Shown: positions 21,373-32,654 of the stretch, piece after piece
How the letters are laid out: each line of letters starts with the position of its first letter
Position numbering within the stretch: the stretch's first letter is position 1
Source of the DNA: Sepiola atlantica
Taxonomy: Eukaryota > Mollusca > Cephalopoda > Sepiida > Sepiolidae
DNA length: 64,000 bases
Assembly (NCBI GenBank): GCA_963556195.1
Contig: OY744533.1
Span: 51,035,808 to 51,099,807, forward strand
Direction of reading: 5' to 3'
Made by a program: the position numbers and the translations under genes
The notes under the pieces: model-generated
The model's input: only the letters and a program-made list of their open reading frames with translations
What the model was told of the DNA's origin: nothing
The model's database searches: none

Positions 21373-21985
21373 GCATACACACACACTTTTATAAATTACT
21401 CGAGGAATGAGAAAAAATCAGAGTTATTTCCCTTTAGTTATTGGGAAAAAGATGAAAAACCTACCCCCCCCCTAACAAAATCGTGTCCAGTTTACCCTCA
21501 AAGAATAAATATTTTTTTCTGAATTTTAGATATTATTCATTCCGGGCAACGCTGATTAAGAATATACCAATTTTGTGGGTGTTTCTTTGGTAGTTTTTTT
21601 TTTTAGCTGGACATACGCACACATACACACAGACAACTTCCCTTATTGCTACTTGAAAGAAATGAAAAAAAACATTTCTTTAAGTAGTTAAATTAAGACG
21701 TTATTTTCAACTTTGTCCATTGGCGCGTTCAGTAGCGTATCGGGCAGTCGTCGTTAAGGTTACGAGTTCGCCGAAATTATTTATTGTTTATTTAGTCGTT
21801 AATATGTGCCCTAATGTATTTGTCATGTTTCTGACTTTGAAATTAATTAAATAGTAATTACCTCTCTGTCCCCCTCTCCCTAACGGTCGTCTATTTTTGC
21901 TAGGCTGCCGCGTTCTTGGGTGGTGAGACAAAAAAAGAAAAAAAATTGTCTCTGCCAAAAAAAAAAAAATGGGGGGAAAACAAAA
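21371..21985. other. Unassigned stretch with a doubtful tRNA-like fragment
   Basis: TGGCGCGTTCAGTAGCG near 21720 and ACGAGTTCGCC near 21762 resemble A and B boxes, but the fit is poor. Nothing else is recognised. Confidence 0.3.
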
Positions 21986-21987
21986 AA

Positions 21988-22227
21988 TGCCTGGGCAGAC
22001 CCGTCGGCATTCCCCGGTAGGGGCGCCTCAGGCAGTAATCAATAAACTTACTCCTCCCCAAAGAGGGGAGACAAGGCCTGGGGGAGTGGACCTCCTAGAA
22101 CTGCACAGGACAGACCCATAGACCGGCGTAAATCAAGCCCCGAATGCCAAGACAACACCGGTCTATAGGGTGTAGTAGCCATCGGAACAGATACTACACT
22201 TTGATTTTGGACAAAAGGCCAAGAGAT
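21988..22227 (-). mobile_element. U2-snRNA-headed SINE, copy 3, minus strand, 3'-truncated
   Basis: Minus strand carries the head (GGCCTTTTGTCCAAAATCA then AAGTGTAGTATCTGTTCCGA), the CCCATAGAC-type hairpin, and the body as far as GCATTCCCC...CTGCCCAGGCA. The tail is missing. It sits at the 5' side of the mariner relic that begins near 22228. Confidence 0.8.
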
Positions 22228-23380
22228 GCCGTGTTTACTTACAGTCGATCAAAAACAAGAATGCGTCGACGATTTATAGCGTTGATTGCAACTGTTTCAA
22301 AGCAAGAAAGATGAGTTTTTGCGTCAATATGTGACAATGGATAAAAGATGGATCCACCAATCAGTTCGGAGACAAATCGGCAGTCAGCTGAGTGGACAGT
22401 AGCAGGTGAAATCCGTCCAAAGTGACAAAAGACGAAAACATCAGCATGCAAGGTTTTGGCATCCGTATTTTGAGATGCGCAGGGTATTTTGTTCATCCAC
22501 TTGAGAAAAGAAGAACCATCAATAGTGAATAATATATTAGTGCGTTTGAAGGAAGAAATCGCCAAGAAACGGCCACAAATGAAGCAGAAAAAGTGCTCTT
22601 TCATCAAGACAATGCACCGTGTCACAAGTCGATCGCAACGATGGCAAAATTACATGAATTGCAGTTTGAATTGCTTTTCTTTTTGCTTTTTTTTTACGTT
22701 TCTTGGCCTTTTGGCCAAGATCAAAGTGTAGTATCTGTTCCGATGGATACTTCACCCCATAGACTGGTATCGTCTTGGCCTTCGGGGCTTGATTTACACC
22801 GGTCTATGGGTTTGTCCGGTGCAGTTCTAGGAGGTCCACCCTCCCAGGCTTTGCCTCCCCTCTTTGGGGAGGAGTAAGTTTATTGCTTACTGCCTGAGGC
22901 GCCCCTACCGGGGAATGCCGACGGAGCTGCCCAGGCAATTTTTAATGGCCAGAGTGCTCACCTTCTCGGGCGCTGGCTTTTCAAATCCCACTTTCCCGAC
23001 CCGACCTTGGGTCACATCTTACCTTGTGGGAGTAAGATAAAACTGGCCTTGTGCCTAACCTCCTGGAGGAGAGGTAAATAAATACTCTATTCTCCAGATC
23101 TCCCCCCAGCGACTACATGCTGTTCGCAAGTCTGAAAGGAAAGATCCAGGGAAAGAGATGTTACTCCAATGAAGAATATCAGAAAATGTGGTGTATTTTG
23201 AGGGCAAAGACAAATAGCCCCCTCCCCCCTAAAAAAAAGAAAAGGGCATCGAATTGTTAACGAAGCGTTGGAATCAATGTATCACCCTAGAAAGAGAATA
23301 TATTTATGAATAAAGTCGAATTTTGCCTAAAATTGTTGTTTTATTAGTTAGACCCAGGACTTATTGAATGATGTGTTAAA
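22228..23380 (+). pseudogene. Mariner-type transposase pseudogene split by a U2-headed SINE
   Basis: Plus-strand frames give QNQECVDD, MDKRWIHQ, then (after stops and shifts) LFHQDNAPCHKSIATMAKLH, which holds the second catalytic Asp of mariner transposases (HQDNAPxH). A SINE insertion at 22701-23085 follows. After it, codons encode YSPDL-PPSDYMLF, the third catalytic Asp box, and continue to HRIVNEALESMYHPRKRIYL and a stop. The 3' end has TTAGACCCAGGACTTATTGA, a mariner-like terminus. Several stops and frameshifts are present in addition to the insertion, so it was already decaying or has decayed since. Confidence 0.8.
22701..23085 (+). mobile_element. U2-snRNA-headed SINE, copy 4, inside the mariner
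   Basis: Full-length copy with head TTGGCCTTTTGGCCAAGATC, the CCATAGACTGG hairpin, the CTCCCCTCTTTGGGGAGGAG hairpin, the 'cagagtgctcacct' block, and tail GGAGAGGTAAATAAA. It lies between the second and third Asp boxes of the mariner transposase, so it is younger than that mariner. No clean target duplication is visible because the left flank is T-rich. Confidence 0.85.
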
Positions 23381-23484
23381 TGGCTAAATGTCGTAACGTT
23401 ATTAAAAGTAAATAAAATAAAAAATATTATTTATTTATTTATTTATCTATTTATTTATCTATTTATGTATTTATCTATTTATTC

Positions 23485-24365
23485 ATTTATTTACAGAGTG
23501 TGCAAAAAGTAATTCTGTGTTATTAAATAATCATAACTTATGTCTGGAATATACTTCTTACAAGAAATAAATATAAAAAATGTATAGCATAGGGTTTAAT
23601 TTATAATTCAATATAGGCGCCAGCATTCGCCACCAATTTCTTAAGTCGCCTGGGAATCGCATCAACTGATTTAACAAGTAACTCATTTTTTTTTTATATC
23701 TTTTGTTATTTTTATTTTTTTGTCTTTTACTAATGAATCACCATTTATCAAGGAAAAAAAATAAAGTTGGCACACCGGTTCTCGGTAGATCACCGAAGTT
23801 AAGCAACGTTGAGTTTGGTCAGTACCAGATGGGTGACCATTTGGGAATTCCAGGCGTTGTATGTAGGAGGATGTCAACACTTCTCTGCAAAGACTACAAA
23901 CCCCTAACGTCGTCATCTCACCTAATTGAGATATACATGCAACTTGGGACCGCTTGTGAATTTGATATTCCCTAGAAACTTCCTCTTTCTGAGGAAGCCG
24001 GTTCAACCCGCCCAGGGTGAATACTATACCAGGTACAGGGAGGTATAATGTTAATGAGATGGGTAGATTGACAGTTAAAAGCAGCAATTCTTCCCACTTT
24101 GTCAGAAACATCCCTGGAATGTGAGGATTTGCTGTTTCTGGGTCGGCTGTTGTTTTGAGTGTGTGGTATATGGAGATTTTCAATCGACTAGTAAAACAAA
24201 GAAAAAAGTAGTTACTTGTGAAATCAGTTGATGCAGTTCACAGGGGGATTGAGAAGCTGGTGGCGAATTCTGGGGCCGATATTGAATTTTAAATAAAACA
24301 CTTTCTTATCCTATTGATGTCTTGTGTGAATTGTATTTCAGTAATAAATTACGGACACTTAATAA
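23485..24365. mobile_element. Inverted pair of transposon 3' ends enclosing a 5S-like element
   Basis: The arm at about 23608-23690 is repeated in reverse at about 24205-24292 with around 85-90% match by eye. Read on the minus strand, the left arm gives LLVKSVDAIPRRLKKLVANA then GAYIEL and a stop, which resembles the C-terminus of a Tc1/mariner-type transposase. The outer edge near 23492 (CAGAGTGTGCAAAAAGTAAT) looks like a terminal repeat. Between the arms is the 5S-rRNA-like segment at 23763. The structure is a foldback or two opposed insertions. Confidence 0.55.
23763..23910 (+). mobile_element. 5S-rRNA-derived repeat
   Basis: ACACCGGTTCTCGGTAGATC, ACCGAAGTTAAGCAACGTTG, GGTCAGTACCAGATGGGTGA and CCATTTGGGAATTCCAGG follow metazoan 5S rRNA in order, including the internal promoter region (AAGTTAAGCAACG and GGTCAGTAC-GATGGGTGACC). 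The first about 25 bases of 5S are missing, and there are many substitutions. Beyond the 5S part, TGTAGGAGGATGTCAACACT and CTCTGCAAA are shared with the minus-strand copy at 54405-54530. The 5S head therefore moved together with a common body, as in SINE3-type elements. Confidence 0.7.
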
Positions 24366-24372
24366 GAGAGAG

Positions 24373-24680
24373 TTACTTTTTTAAAATTGTATTCACTTTT
24401 ATTCGCCCCAGACAAGGCACATTGCCACTGAGACAAAGTTTTCTAGCACGGTAAAGGAAGCCAACTTTCTTGACAGCAGCCTCGGCAGTGTCTTCTATGT
24501 ATTTGCACCAATTCATGTTACCTGTGAATGTTAGGCCGAAGAGTTTGAATGATGAACTCTCAGGTAGGGTGTTATTAACCATGGCAATCGGTGGTTGAAA
24601 AGGTTTCTTATAATTATTAAAGGACAGGAGCTTTGTCTTTGTAGTATCAAACGTTATCATCCATTTTTGTCCCCTATTCT
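24373..24680 (-). pseudogene. LINE reverse-transcriptase fragment, minus strand
   Basis: Minus strand encodes MITFDTTKTKLLSFNNYKKP, LPESSSFKLFGLTFTGNMNW and VKKVGFLYRARKLCLSGNVP. The order 'TxxNxxKTKLLSF', 'LLGLTFTxxLxW' and 'KxGFLYRAR' is the end of the RT and thumb region of jockey/CR1-like LINEs. It resembles the fragments at 33642 and 38495. It is truncated at both ends. Confidence 0.75.
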
Positions 24681-26455
24681 ACTACAGACTGGGGGTCATT
24701 TTCTAAGGATTCAGCCGTTGCCTTGGATATGGGTTAGGGTTCGTTTGGTCCACTTTCTTGATATCTTATACTTCTTCGTTAGTTTTGCAAGTTAATGTGT
24801 GTTCATATATTTGGTGTCAAGGGAAACATTTATATTTATATTTTTCCTAAATTCTATTTAGTCTTTAAAAAAAAAAACTAGGGTCTTTTGTAGAAGGGAC
24901 TCGTGACTAATGGAAATATAAGTTTTTAGGAAAAATTAAACCCACCAGTTATGCGCTGTGTGCGCACACGCCCTTGACCTACTTTTGTGTGCCCTGTCGA
25001 AACATGCGTCGCGTTACGGTTAGGGATAGGCTGTAAAAAAAGCAGAATAAAAACCACTGTGGAACGCATTGCGGAATTATAAACAGCTATCTGAATGAGT
25101 TTATGTGGAGGTAGAAATATAAAAAAAACGATATTTTTTCATGCAAACATTCCGTGGCATGAATTGATTCCATCTTCTTCTTGAGTAAGTAATAAAACTT
25201 TTATTTTTACTGCAAACCGTATTTTGTCTATTTGTGGGGTGGTGACCGTATTTTTTGTAAAGCGCTTCTACCAAAGATAAAAAAATATGTCTAAAAGTTT
25301 ATCAATGCGGCTGTGAAAAATACACGTGTATTTAGATGGAGTAACATTATAGTCCATGTGTAACATGTGGAACTATACAAGTCTGATTTCGTAAATAAAT
25401 GCTTATGTAACGAGATAACTTCGAGGTGATAGGAAAAATGAATGATAGTCAATAAATATCATAATCTCGATGGTAACGTGGTCAGGAGTGAGTAGACGTA
25501 ATGTTTGGAATACGACTGTGATTGCTTTGATAATTTCAAGTTTGAGACTAAAAATTGGATTGTTTTTATTTTGAAGTATGCCGATTTGAGAAATCGATTA
25601 AAAACAATTGTAGAATTATGCGTCATCAATCGAGAGAGGATTGAGGAAAACATTAGAGAACAGACTTGACAATCGAAGTGAGCAGACCTTATTCGTTTTG
25701 CTGCCCCAGCTATGGTTGGTGAGTTGAATGCATCTGTATAACCAGGGAATGTCGATATTCTACTTGCACTAAATTCTAAGCTATATGAAAAAATCTTTTT
25801 TTGTTTTTGATTTCTTCATTTTTGTTGCAACACGTTTTCCATTTAGGGACCAGTAAAAACAGGGCGACAACGTTACACTTGTCGAGGTTGTTATTAGACT
25901 GGACTAGTGTTTAGGAGAGACGGAGACAACTGATAAATTATTTATGTCATCCGTAATTGAGTTTCATGAACAGATGCTTGTCTACAATACTTGATAAAAA
26001 AAATTGTTGAATAAGATCGAGATGTGTCAACTGGCCTGTGCATAAGTTCGCCTTTCATGTCTGTCCACCGTGTTCTCGTTTTCCGCTAGCTGCTTGCATT
26101 TTAACTGTCCTATATCTAACGCTTATTTCTTACTATTCAATTGTTGCTTGACGCCATTTTGATTTTTTTTTTTCGTTGCTGCCTTTTGTTTTGTTTTTGT
26201 TTTTAAAATGTGTGTTGTGTGTTATGAAGAACCGTCAACTTGTTTTGTATCCGTCGACACTTATCTGATTCCGCCACAGGATTTTTATAATGGGACTACT
26301 TAAACATGAGTGGTAAACGAATGTCTACGTGCACATAGAAAACAGTTTTAACCATTGAAACAATCAAATCATTGTTTAAGCTAGGAAAGAAGATATGAAG
26401 CAAATTTTTTTTTTTTAAATCATTTTCATCAACATTCTGTAAGTGTTATCTCTAT
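24681..26455. other. Unassigned stretch
   Basis: About 1.8 kb without a supported gene, clear repeat or RNA motif. Short frames near 25459-25653 and 24595-24795 have no recognisable features. Confidence 0.45.
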
Positions 26456-27478
26456 TCATATAAAGTTAGGTATGTGTATATATCTATATATTTATATGAA
26501 CACGATTCACTTCTAAGCTAATTAACAGATCATTGCGAATTTTAGAACACAGTTTGTATGCGTATGGGGTCTAAATGTGGGCTATATTTTGTTTAATTTT
26601 GTTTTGTGCAAAGGAGATAAAAAAGGGGATGAAAGCCTTTCGTTTAAATTCTGATATCTCCGATTTTTTTTTAATTGTAACAATATGTATATTATTAATA
26701 AATATTTCCCAGCTTTCAGTTTCTTTGGAGTATTTTAAAGGGTTTGGGGACATGTTATGAGAACAACCTCTCATTTCAAAATTGAAATATTTCAGATTTG
26801 CATTAACTTTGAGCCATAGTGATTAGACACCAATTAAGTACGATTCCCTGAATTTCAATTTCTTCTGAAGACCACTTAGGCTAAAGTCTTAAGTTTTAAA
26901 CATTTTCTAGAATCAAAAGCTTGCAATGGATGCTGATCAAAATTGTAATGAGGATTCTAGGCATAAGGTTTTGTATCATTATATCTTGATGTTAATCTTC
27001 GTAAGGGGACATAAACGTGGTATAAAACTGTTCGGGGAATTCATTTTGCGGGTAATGTAGTATTTTTATCAAGTTAGATATGTATATATGTTTATAAATT
27101 TGTATTCACCTAAAATCTAATTAACCGATCATTATGAATTTTGTAACACAGCTGCTTGGCGTAAATGGTCGTAATATGGGGTATATTTAGTTTAATTTAG
27201 TTGAATGCGATGTGAGTAAGTAGGGTTTGCAGCCCTTTGTGAAAATTCAAATACTCCAGATTTTTGTGAAATTTTAACAATTTTAAGACATCAATTAATA
27301 AATATTCTCCAAATTTCAGGGGGGGGTCGAGTATGTAATAGGGTTTGGGGCATAATATTTGCACAACCTCCGATTTGAAAATTTAAATATATCAGATTTG
27401 CCTTGAATTTGATACATAGGTATTAGACAACAATTAAGCACGATTCCCTGAATTTCAATTTCTTCTTAAGCTTAACTC
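26456..27478 (+). repeat. Two tandem diverged copies of a roughly 600-bp interspersed repeat
   Basis: Copy 1 (26456-27060) and copy 2 (27062-27478) share, in order, 'gttag(g/a)tatgt(g)tatat', 'gatcattgcgaatttt(a/g)gaac', 'gggg(t/g)tatatt(t)tgtttaatt', 'ttcaaatttcagatttg', 'gtgattagac(a)ccaattaa' and 'gattccctgaatttcaattt'. The second half also matches 3199-3400. The family is present at 0.95, 2.3, 2.6 and 63.8 kb. No coding frame is conserved. Confidence 0.6.
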
Positions 27479-29425
27479 GAGCCCCGAATCAATGACAAGG
27501 TAATATGGAGTTAATTTATGCGTGTACATCGGTGAGAGCGGTCACCTGACATTTCTCCCCAATCAGTTCCAGGATTATTTTATTTTACTGGAGCCTCTCT
27601 ATGCACAAAAATATAATAGCTTTTTTTGTAAATAGAAATGTTATCAAGAATTATTTATGCAACGTAGCATGGCGTCATAAAGACGGTTGTTCCGTATGTG
27701 AACATGTATTGCGATGTATGCTATGTTCAGTAATGGTGCAATGTATGCGTGTTACAAACGGCAGACCTGTGATGGGAAATCTGGTTCGAGGTTTTGGTTT
27801 CTCTACTTGATGTTTTGGTTTGGTCGGGCTCAAAGTTCTGCTTGTAAGTCTGCCGAGAAACCAATTGTCATCATAAACATCTCAAAATCAAACACTGTCA
27901 CTTGTTTTAAAACTCAGAGTTGTAACTTTAACGTTACAGTAGTGACCGAGACAATATGATTGACACGTAAGGGCAGTGTAGAAATCAAGAATCGAATTCA
28001 AACGGAGACAACGAACTGACGATCACGATCTGTGCAGTGAACGTACACAAGCATAAGTTTCTACCATATCATTCTTTGGGTGGAATCGAGACCAGATAGA
28101 TTATGTTGTGTATCGGTTAGTTTGCTTCGTACACTACGTTTTTCTGCTGTTGTTGTTGTCGTTGTTAGTCGCAGTTTCTCGGATGCTTTCAACGTATCGT
28201 CAACAACTATCTTACGGATTCGATTATTACTTTTGTCGTTATTGTTAGTTCAGACAAGACACACAGAGAAAACACGTACATTTCTTATATTTTTTGTTTT
28301 AAAAGGTTTTCTTCTGTTTTATTAATGCGCGTAATACGGTAACAAAATTCTATTGGTAGTTCATTGAAGCTCTAGTAGATAGATTGCTACTTTGATTTCT
28401 GTGTGTATGTTGACATGCGTGTGTGTCTGTGTCTGCTCTCGCCATTGAACTACAGGAGTTTGTATGCCTGACTGCGCAAATTCTGTCGTTCTCTCACGCT
28501 GTCTTTCTATCATTTCTCCTTTTTCTTCTCTCCTCTTCTCCTCTGTCGATTTATCTATAACGCTTACATCACGAGTGATATTCTTCGTATTGGCCCTGTG
28601 TTTACAACCCAAAAAATAATTTCGGTCGCAATTCATATATTTTGGGTCGATCTACTTTTGGAATTTCATTTGTTTACCAAATCCTAATACGCAATTAACA
28701 TTGTCCGTTAACTGATGTGATAAAAATCCTAACACAAATTTCTAACACGTTTTCAAATTTTTACGTCTACTGTCTCATCGTGTTACATTTATAGATGCAT
28801 GTTTTAATTCTTTATGCCCCACTTATTGGTTCCAAATTATAGGATTTAAATTCTATCGACATAAGAAAAATATTATTATGTCCCCAACTAGAAAATTCGT
28901 TTTTGTTTTCTAATCTCCAACAATAATTCGCGTATAAAGCTGACATTGCATCGTTATAAAAAGATAATGTTTACTTAATATTGTTACGGATAAAGATAAT
29001 ATTTGAATATTATTCATTAGCGGGATCCTGTAGAAATTCCACGGTTGTTGTTTTTTTTTCATTTATCTGTATAATTTAATAATAATACTCCTTTTGAAAT
29101 AATATATATAATATATTTTAGTATATAAAGTAAAGTAAAGTCAGTCTTCTTTCGTTATTCTATCATCGATAGCTTTCGTTCTACAAAATCAATATTTGAC
29201 TCTGGTTCGTCAGTTTTTCTTGTGAATCTTTGCAGCATGTTGCTAAGAAGGATAAAATGTAATTCGATTTCATTCCTTCCAGGAAATAATTTGTCCGCGT
29301 CGGAATTATTTACAAATGGGTGTCATTTAAAAAAACAACGTAATTCTGTATTCGTTTATACAGAGTTTTAAAAAGAAAGAAAATATAAACAAATGCAAGT
29401 AAATAAATTACCAGGAAACGTTTTT
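27479..29425. other. Unassigned stretch
   Basis: About 1.9 kb. The frames at 27601-27959 and 28080-28325 have no start context, domain or coding character that I trust. No repeat family is named. Confidence 0.4.
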
Positions 29426-30305
29426 AAAATAATATTCCTTCTCAAATAATAAATGTCTGTCAGGGTCAATACTATTAAGAAATTACTATTTCTTCCTCCG
29501 TAAAAATAATTTTTATTCTCAGTAAAATATTATTTGAATACATAAAACACATATTTCACTTCTTTATTCAAAATTTATTTAAAATTGTAGCAATTTAATA
29601 CTTTTTAAAACAATAAATATTCTCTGTCTCTTTACGGTAAAAATAATTGTCGTTGTCAGCTAAATATTCTTAAAATAAATAAAACGAATGTCACTAAAAT
29701 TAATATGTCTCTTCTATATTTATGTCTTTATTTAAAATTATAGCAAATTTAATTCTTTTTAAAACAATAAATGTTTTCTTTCTTCTTGCAGTAAAAATAA
29801 TTGTCAGCTAAATATTTTCAATAAATGAAACACACATGTTAAGGTGTCAATTCATTTGTTGAAAAAATTTCAATCATTTTAAAATAAAGTGTCTCTTTCT
29901 TCTTACGGTAAAAATAATTGTCAGCTAAATTATTCTTTAAAACAAATGTCACTTATTTATTTATTTATTTATTTTAAATCGTTACAAATTGATGTATTAA
30001 AATTACATCAAAATAAAAAGAATAGAAAAAGTAAGTTTTTAAAAACTGGTTATGTCGACAGACGACAGAATTTGATTTTCAAACAATTCAGTCTGAAATG
30101 GGTAAAGTCAAATTTGTTTACCTTAGCGACATCACTTCATTTTCGAGTATTATTTTATCGCATTCATCTCTAGCGATTGAACGATCTATTTTTTTTTAAA
30201 TAGGAGTAGAAGGTGATAACGTACGTATAAAGGTGAATTAGTGTATTACTAGTGACACCCCACGGAAATTCCACGCTGCTTTCTACATCAATCTGTATAA
30301 TTAAC

Positions 30306-30641
30306 AACTGACCGGGATCAAAGTGTAGTATCTATTTCGATAGATACTACACCCCATAGACCGGTATTGTCTTGGCCTTCGGGGCTTGATTTATGCCGGT
30401 CTATGGGTTTGTCCTGTGCAGTTTTAGGAGATCCACCCTCCCAGGCTTTGCCTTCTCACCATTTGAGAAGGGGTTAGTTTATTGCTAATCGCCTGAGGCG
30501 CCCCCTACCGGGGAATGCCGACGGGGCTGCCCAGCCAATTTTTAAAGGTCAAAGTGCTCTTCCTCTAGGGTGCTGACTTATTAAATCACATTCCGACCTT
30601 GTGTCACATCTTACCGCTGTGGGAGGTAGATAAATAAATAG
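30306..30641 (+). mobile_element. U2-snRNA-headed SINE, copy 5
   Basis: The head is slightly truncated (GACCGGGATCAAAGTGTAGT then ATCTATTTCGATAGATACTA). The CCCATAGACCGG hairpin is intact and the body runs to GGGAGGTAGATAAATAAATA. The second hairpin region has changed from CTCCCCTC to CTTCTCACCATTTGAGAAGG, keeping the stem with different bases. That subfamily is shared with the copy at 31081. Confidence 0.8.
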
Positions 30642-31080
30642 TAAGTGTCTGTCAAGGTCAATACTATTAAGAAAAAGTGACTCTTTCTACTTCCATAAAA
30701 AACAATTGCCATTATCAGCAAAATATTCTTGAAATAAATAAAACGAATAAATAAATAAATAATTATAGAAGAGTCTATAATTATTTATTTATTTATTTTC
30801 CAGCACTTTAATTCTTTTTAAAAGAATGAATATTCTCTGTCTTATAACCGGAAAAATAATTGTCAACAAAATATTCTTCAGCTTGATAAAACGAATATCA
30901 CTTTTGAAATGCACTTATTTAAAATTCTACTGTTTTAATCGACGGGGCGATAAAATTTGATTTGGGAACAATTCATTTTAAAATAGGTGAAATGCTTTCT
31001 TCATCTACCTGTATCAAAACAAATGCGTATGGATCAATATGGTGCGACTTTTTTGACCGGTTAAGTTTTGTTCCGATTTA

Positions 31081-31367
31081 TCTTCCTCCCACAAGGTAAG
31101 ATGTGACACAAGGTCGGGAAAGTGGGGAAAACCCAGCGCTCGAGAATTTGAGCACTCTGGCTGTTTAAAAATTGCCTGGGCAGCCCCGTCGACGTTCCCC
31201 GGTAAGGGCGCCTTAGGCGATTAGCAATAAACTAACCCCTTCTCAAAGGGTGAGAAGGCAAAGCCTGGGAGGGTGCACCTCCTAGAACTGCACAGGACCA
31301 GACAACCAATAGACCGGAGTAAATCCAGACCCAAAGGCCCGGGCGATACCGGTTTATTTGTTGTTGG
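31081..31367 (-). mobile_element. U2-snRNA-headed SINE, copy 6, minus strand, head missing
   Basis: Minus strand runs from the CCGGTCTATTGG hairpin arm through the CCTTCTCACC...GAGAAGG stem to the tail TGTCACATCTTACCTTGTGG then GAGGAAGA. The U2-like head is absent, so the copy is 5'-truncated, as expected for incomplete reverse transcription. Confidence 0.75.
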
Positions 31368-31449
31368 CATTGGTTTCATCGATTCTTTTATTTTTTGTAG
31401 AACAGAGTACTTACAACAAAGACTGATGAAGGTTGCCAACATTCACAAA

Positions 31450-31545
31450 TGAAATTGGTGTTATGGAACCGACTGGATTCGAACTTCTCATACCCAGATT
31501 GTCAGTAGGCGTCGTTAATCATTTCCCCGCCGTCATCTTCCACTT
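31450..31545 (-). mobile_element. tRNA-like SINE head, minus strand
   Basis: Minus strand: GGCGGGGAAATGATTAACG (A-box region) and AGTTCGAATCC (B box) with tRNA-like spacing, ending CAGTCGGTTCC. Similar in layout to 565-652. Confidence 0.5.
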
Positions 31546-31990
31546 ATCGGTCTAATTTACTTTAATCCTGATATATCTCTTTAAATAATACATGTTTTAA
31601 TGTATAATAATATACCGTAAATATTGTAACTTTCTTCTTCTGTAGAAATTATTGCCATTGTCAGCTAAAATTTAAATAAATGTCTCTTTTTATTTTTATT
31701 TTAAATTGTAACACTTAGATGTTTATTAAAATGTCATTAAAATACATAGAATGCAAATAGTAGCCTTTTAAAAGTTAAAACAGGACGACAGAATTCGATT
31801 TTAGAAAAATTCATTTTCAAATGGGCAATGTCAGAAGTTTTACTTCAACAACACTAGTACATTTTCAGTTACTTTTTCGCATTGCATTTCATCTTTGGCA
31901 ATCGGAGGGTCTCATTAAAATAAATGGGCGTGGAAGGTGATAACGTACGTACGAACAGGAAATGTCTTAGCGTATTATTATAGATATTAA

Positions 31991-32580
31991 CTTAATACAC
32001 ACATTTGTAAAGGTACAGCGATATTTAAAACAGTTTGAGGTTTTGCATGGGTTTCAAAGATTAGTATTAAATAAAGATTTATCTGATTAATCGAGAAATA
32101 TAAATTTAAAAAATCGTTTTCGAATCCAGAGATATTTTATAAGAATTCTATTTTTTTAAATTATTTCACAAATAATTTAATTTTTTATTTACGTGAGATC
32201 AATTAGACAAGAATGCACTCATCTCCATTGAATTATGAAATATAATCTCAATAAATACGAAAATCGGGCCTTTTTCTCGTTCTAACGGTAAAATCAAAAC
32301 AAAGTTAATTCAACTTCACACAATCATCCATGTATGTGCGATATCAATCCCTAGATAAATTGTTGTTTTTTGCCCGGCATATTTTCGCGAAGACTAGCGT
32401 AAAAAAAACAATACAAAAATAATACTCCCATTTGAATCCTCGTATAACTTTCCTCGAGTAAAGTTCTGTTTGATCTTGTTATAGGACTTTGTTTTCAATT
32501 GCATCCCCAGACAAAATTAAAAATTACAGTATAATATTTATTTCCACTTTTCAAAGTTAGCCGACACAGTTTAGGTTCAT
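31991..32580. other. AT-rich stretch with no gene
   Basis: No supported feature. Confidence 0.5.
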
Positions 32581-32585
32581 ATTAT

Positions 32586-32640
32586 TTTTCACTTCTTGTG
32601 CTAAGGTCATAGGTTCGAATCCCGACAGGAACGAAACAAA
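32586..32640 (+). mobile_element. tRNA-like B-box fragment
   Basis: GCTAAGGTCATAGGTTCGAATCCCGACAG (29 bases at 32601-32629) contains a clean B box and little else of a tRNA. It may be the truncated head of a tRNA-like element, cut off by the minisatellite that begins near 32655. Confidence 0.4.
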
Positions 32641-32654
32641 TCCTTATTTGATCT

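Larger units (their letters stand above)
29426..31990. repeat. Diverged satellite-like block with two embedded U2-headed SINEs
   Basis: A phrase like 'cggtaaaaataattgtc(ag)' plus 'ctaaatattctt' recurs at about 29487, 29636, 29797, 29908, 30690, 30848 and 31640, spaced roughly 110-190 bases apart where not interrupted. A larger module (gacgacagaatttgatttt ... ggaaggtgataacgtacgta) occurs at 30058-30230 and again at 31788-31950, so the block itself was duplicated about 1.7 kb apart. SINE copies at 30306 and 31081 interrupt it. Confidence 0.6.

Noticed and set aside
23763..23910. A genuine 5S rRNA gene
   Set aside because: The 5' about 25 bases are missing, substitutions are many, and the copy shares a non-5S body with another locus.
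27601..28325. Small open frames at 27.6-28.3 kb as genes or exons
   Set aside because: They are under 100 codons, overlap each other, and show no motif, signal peptide or splice context that I can defend.
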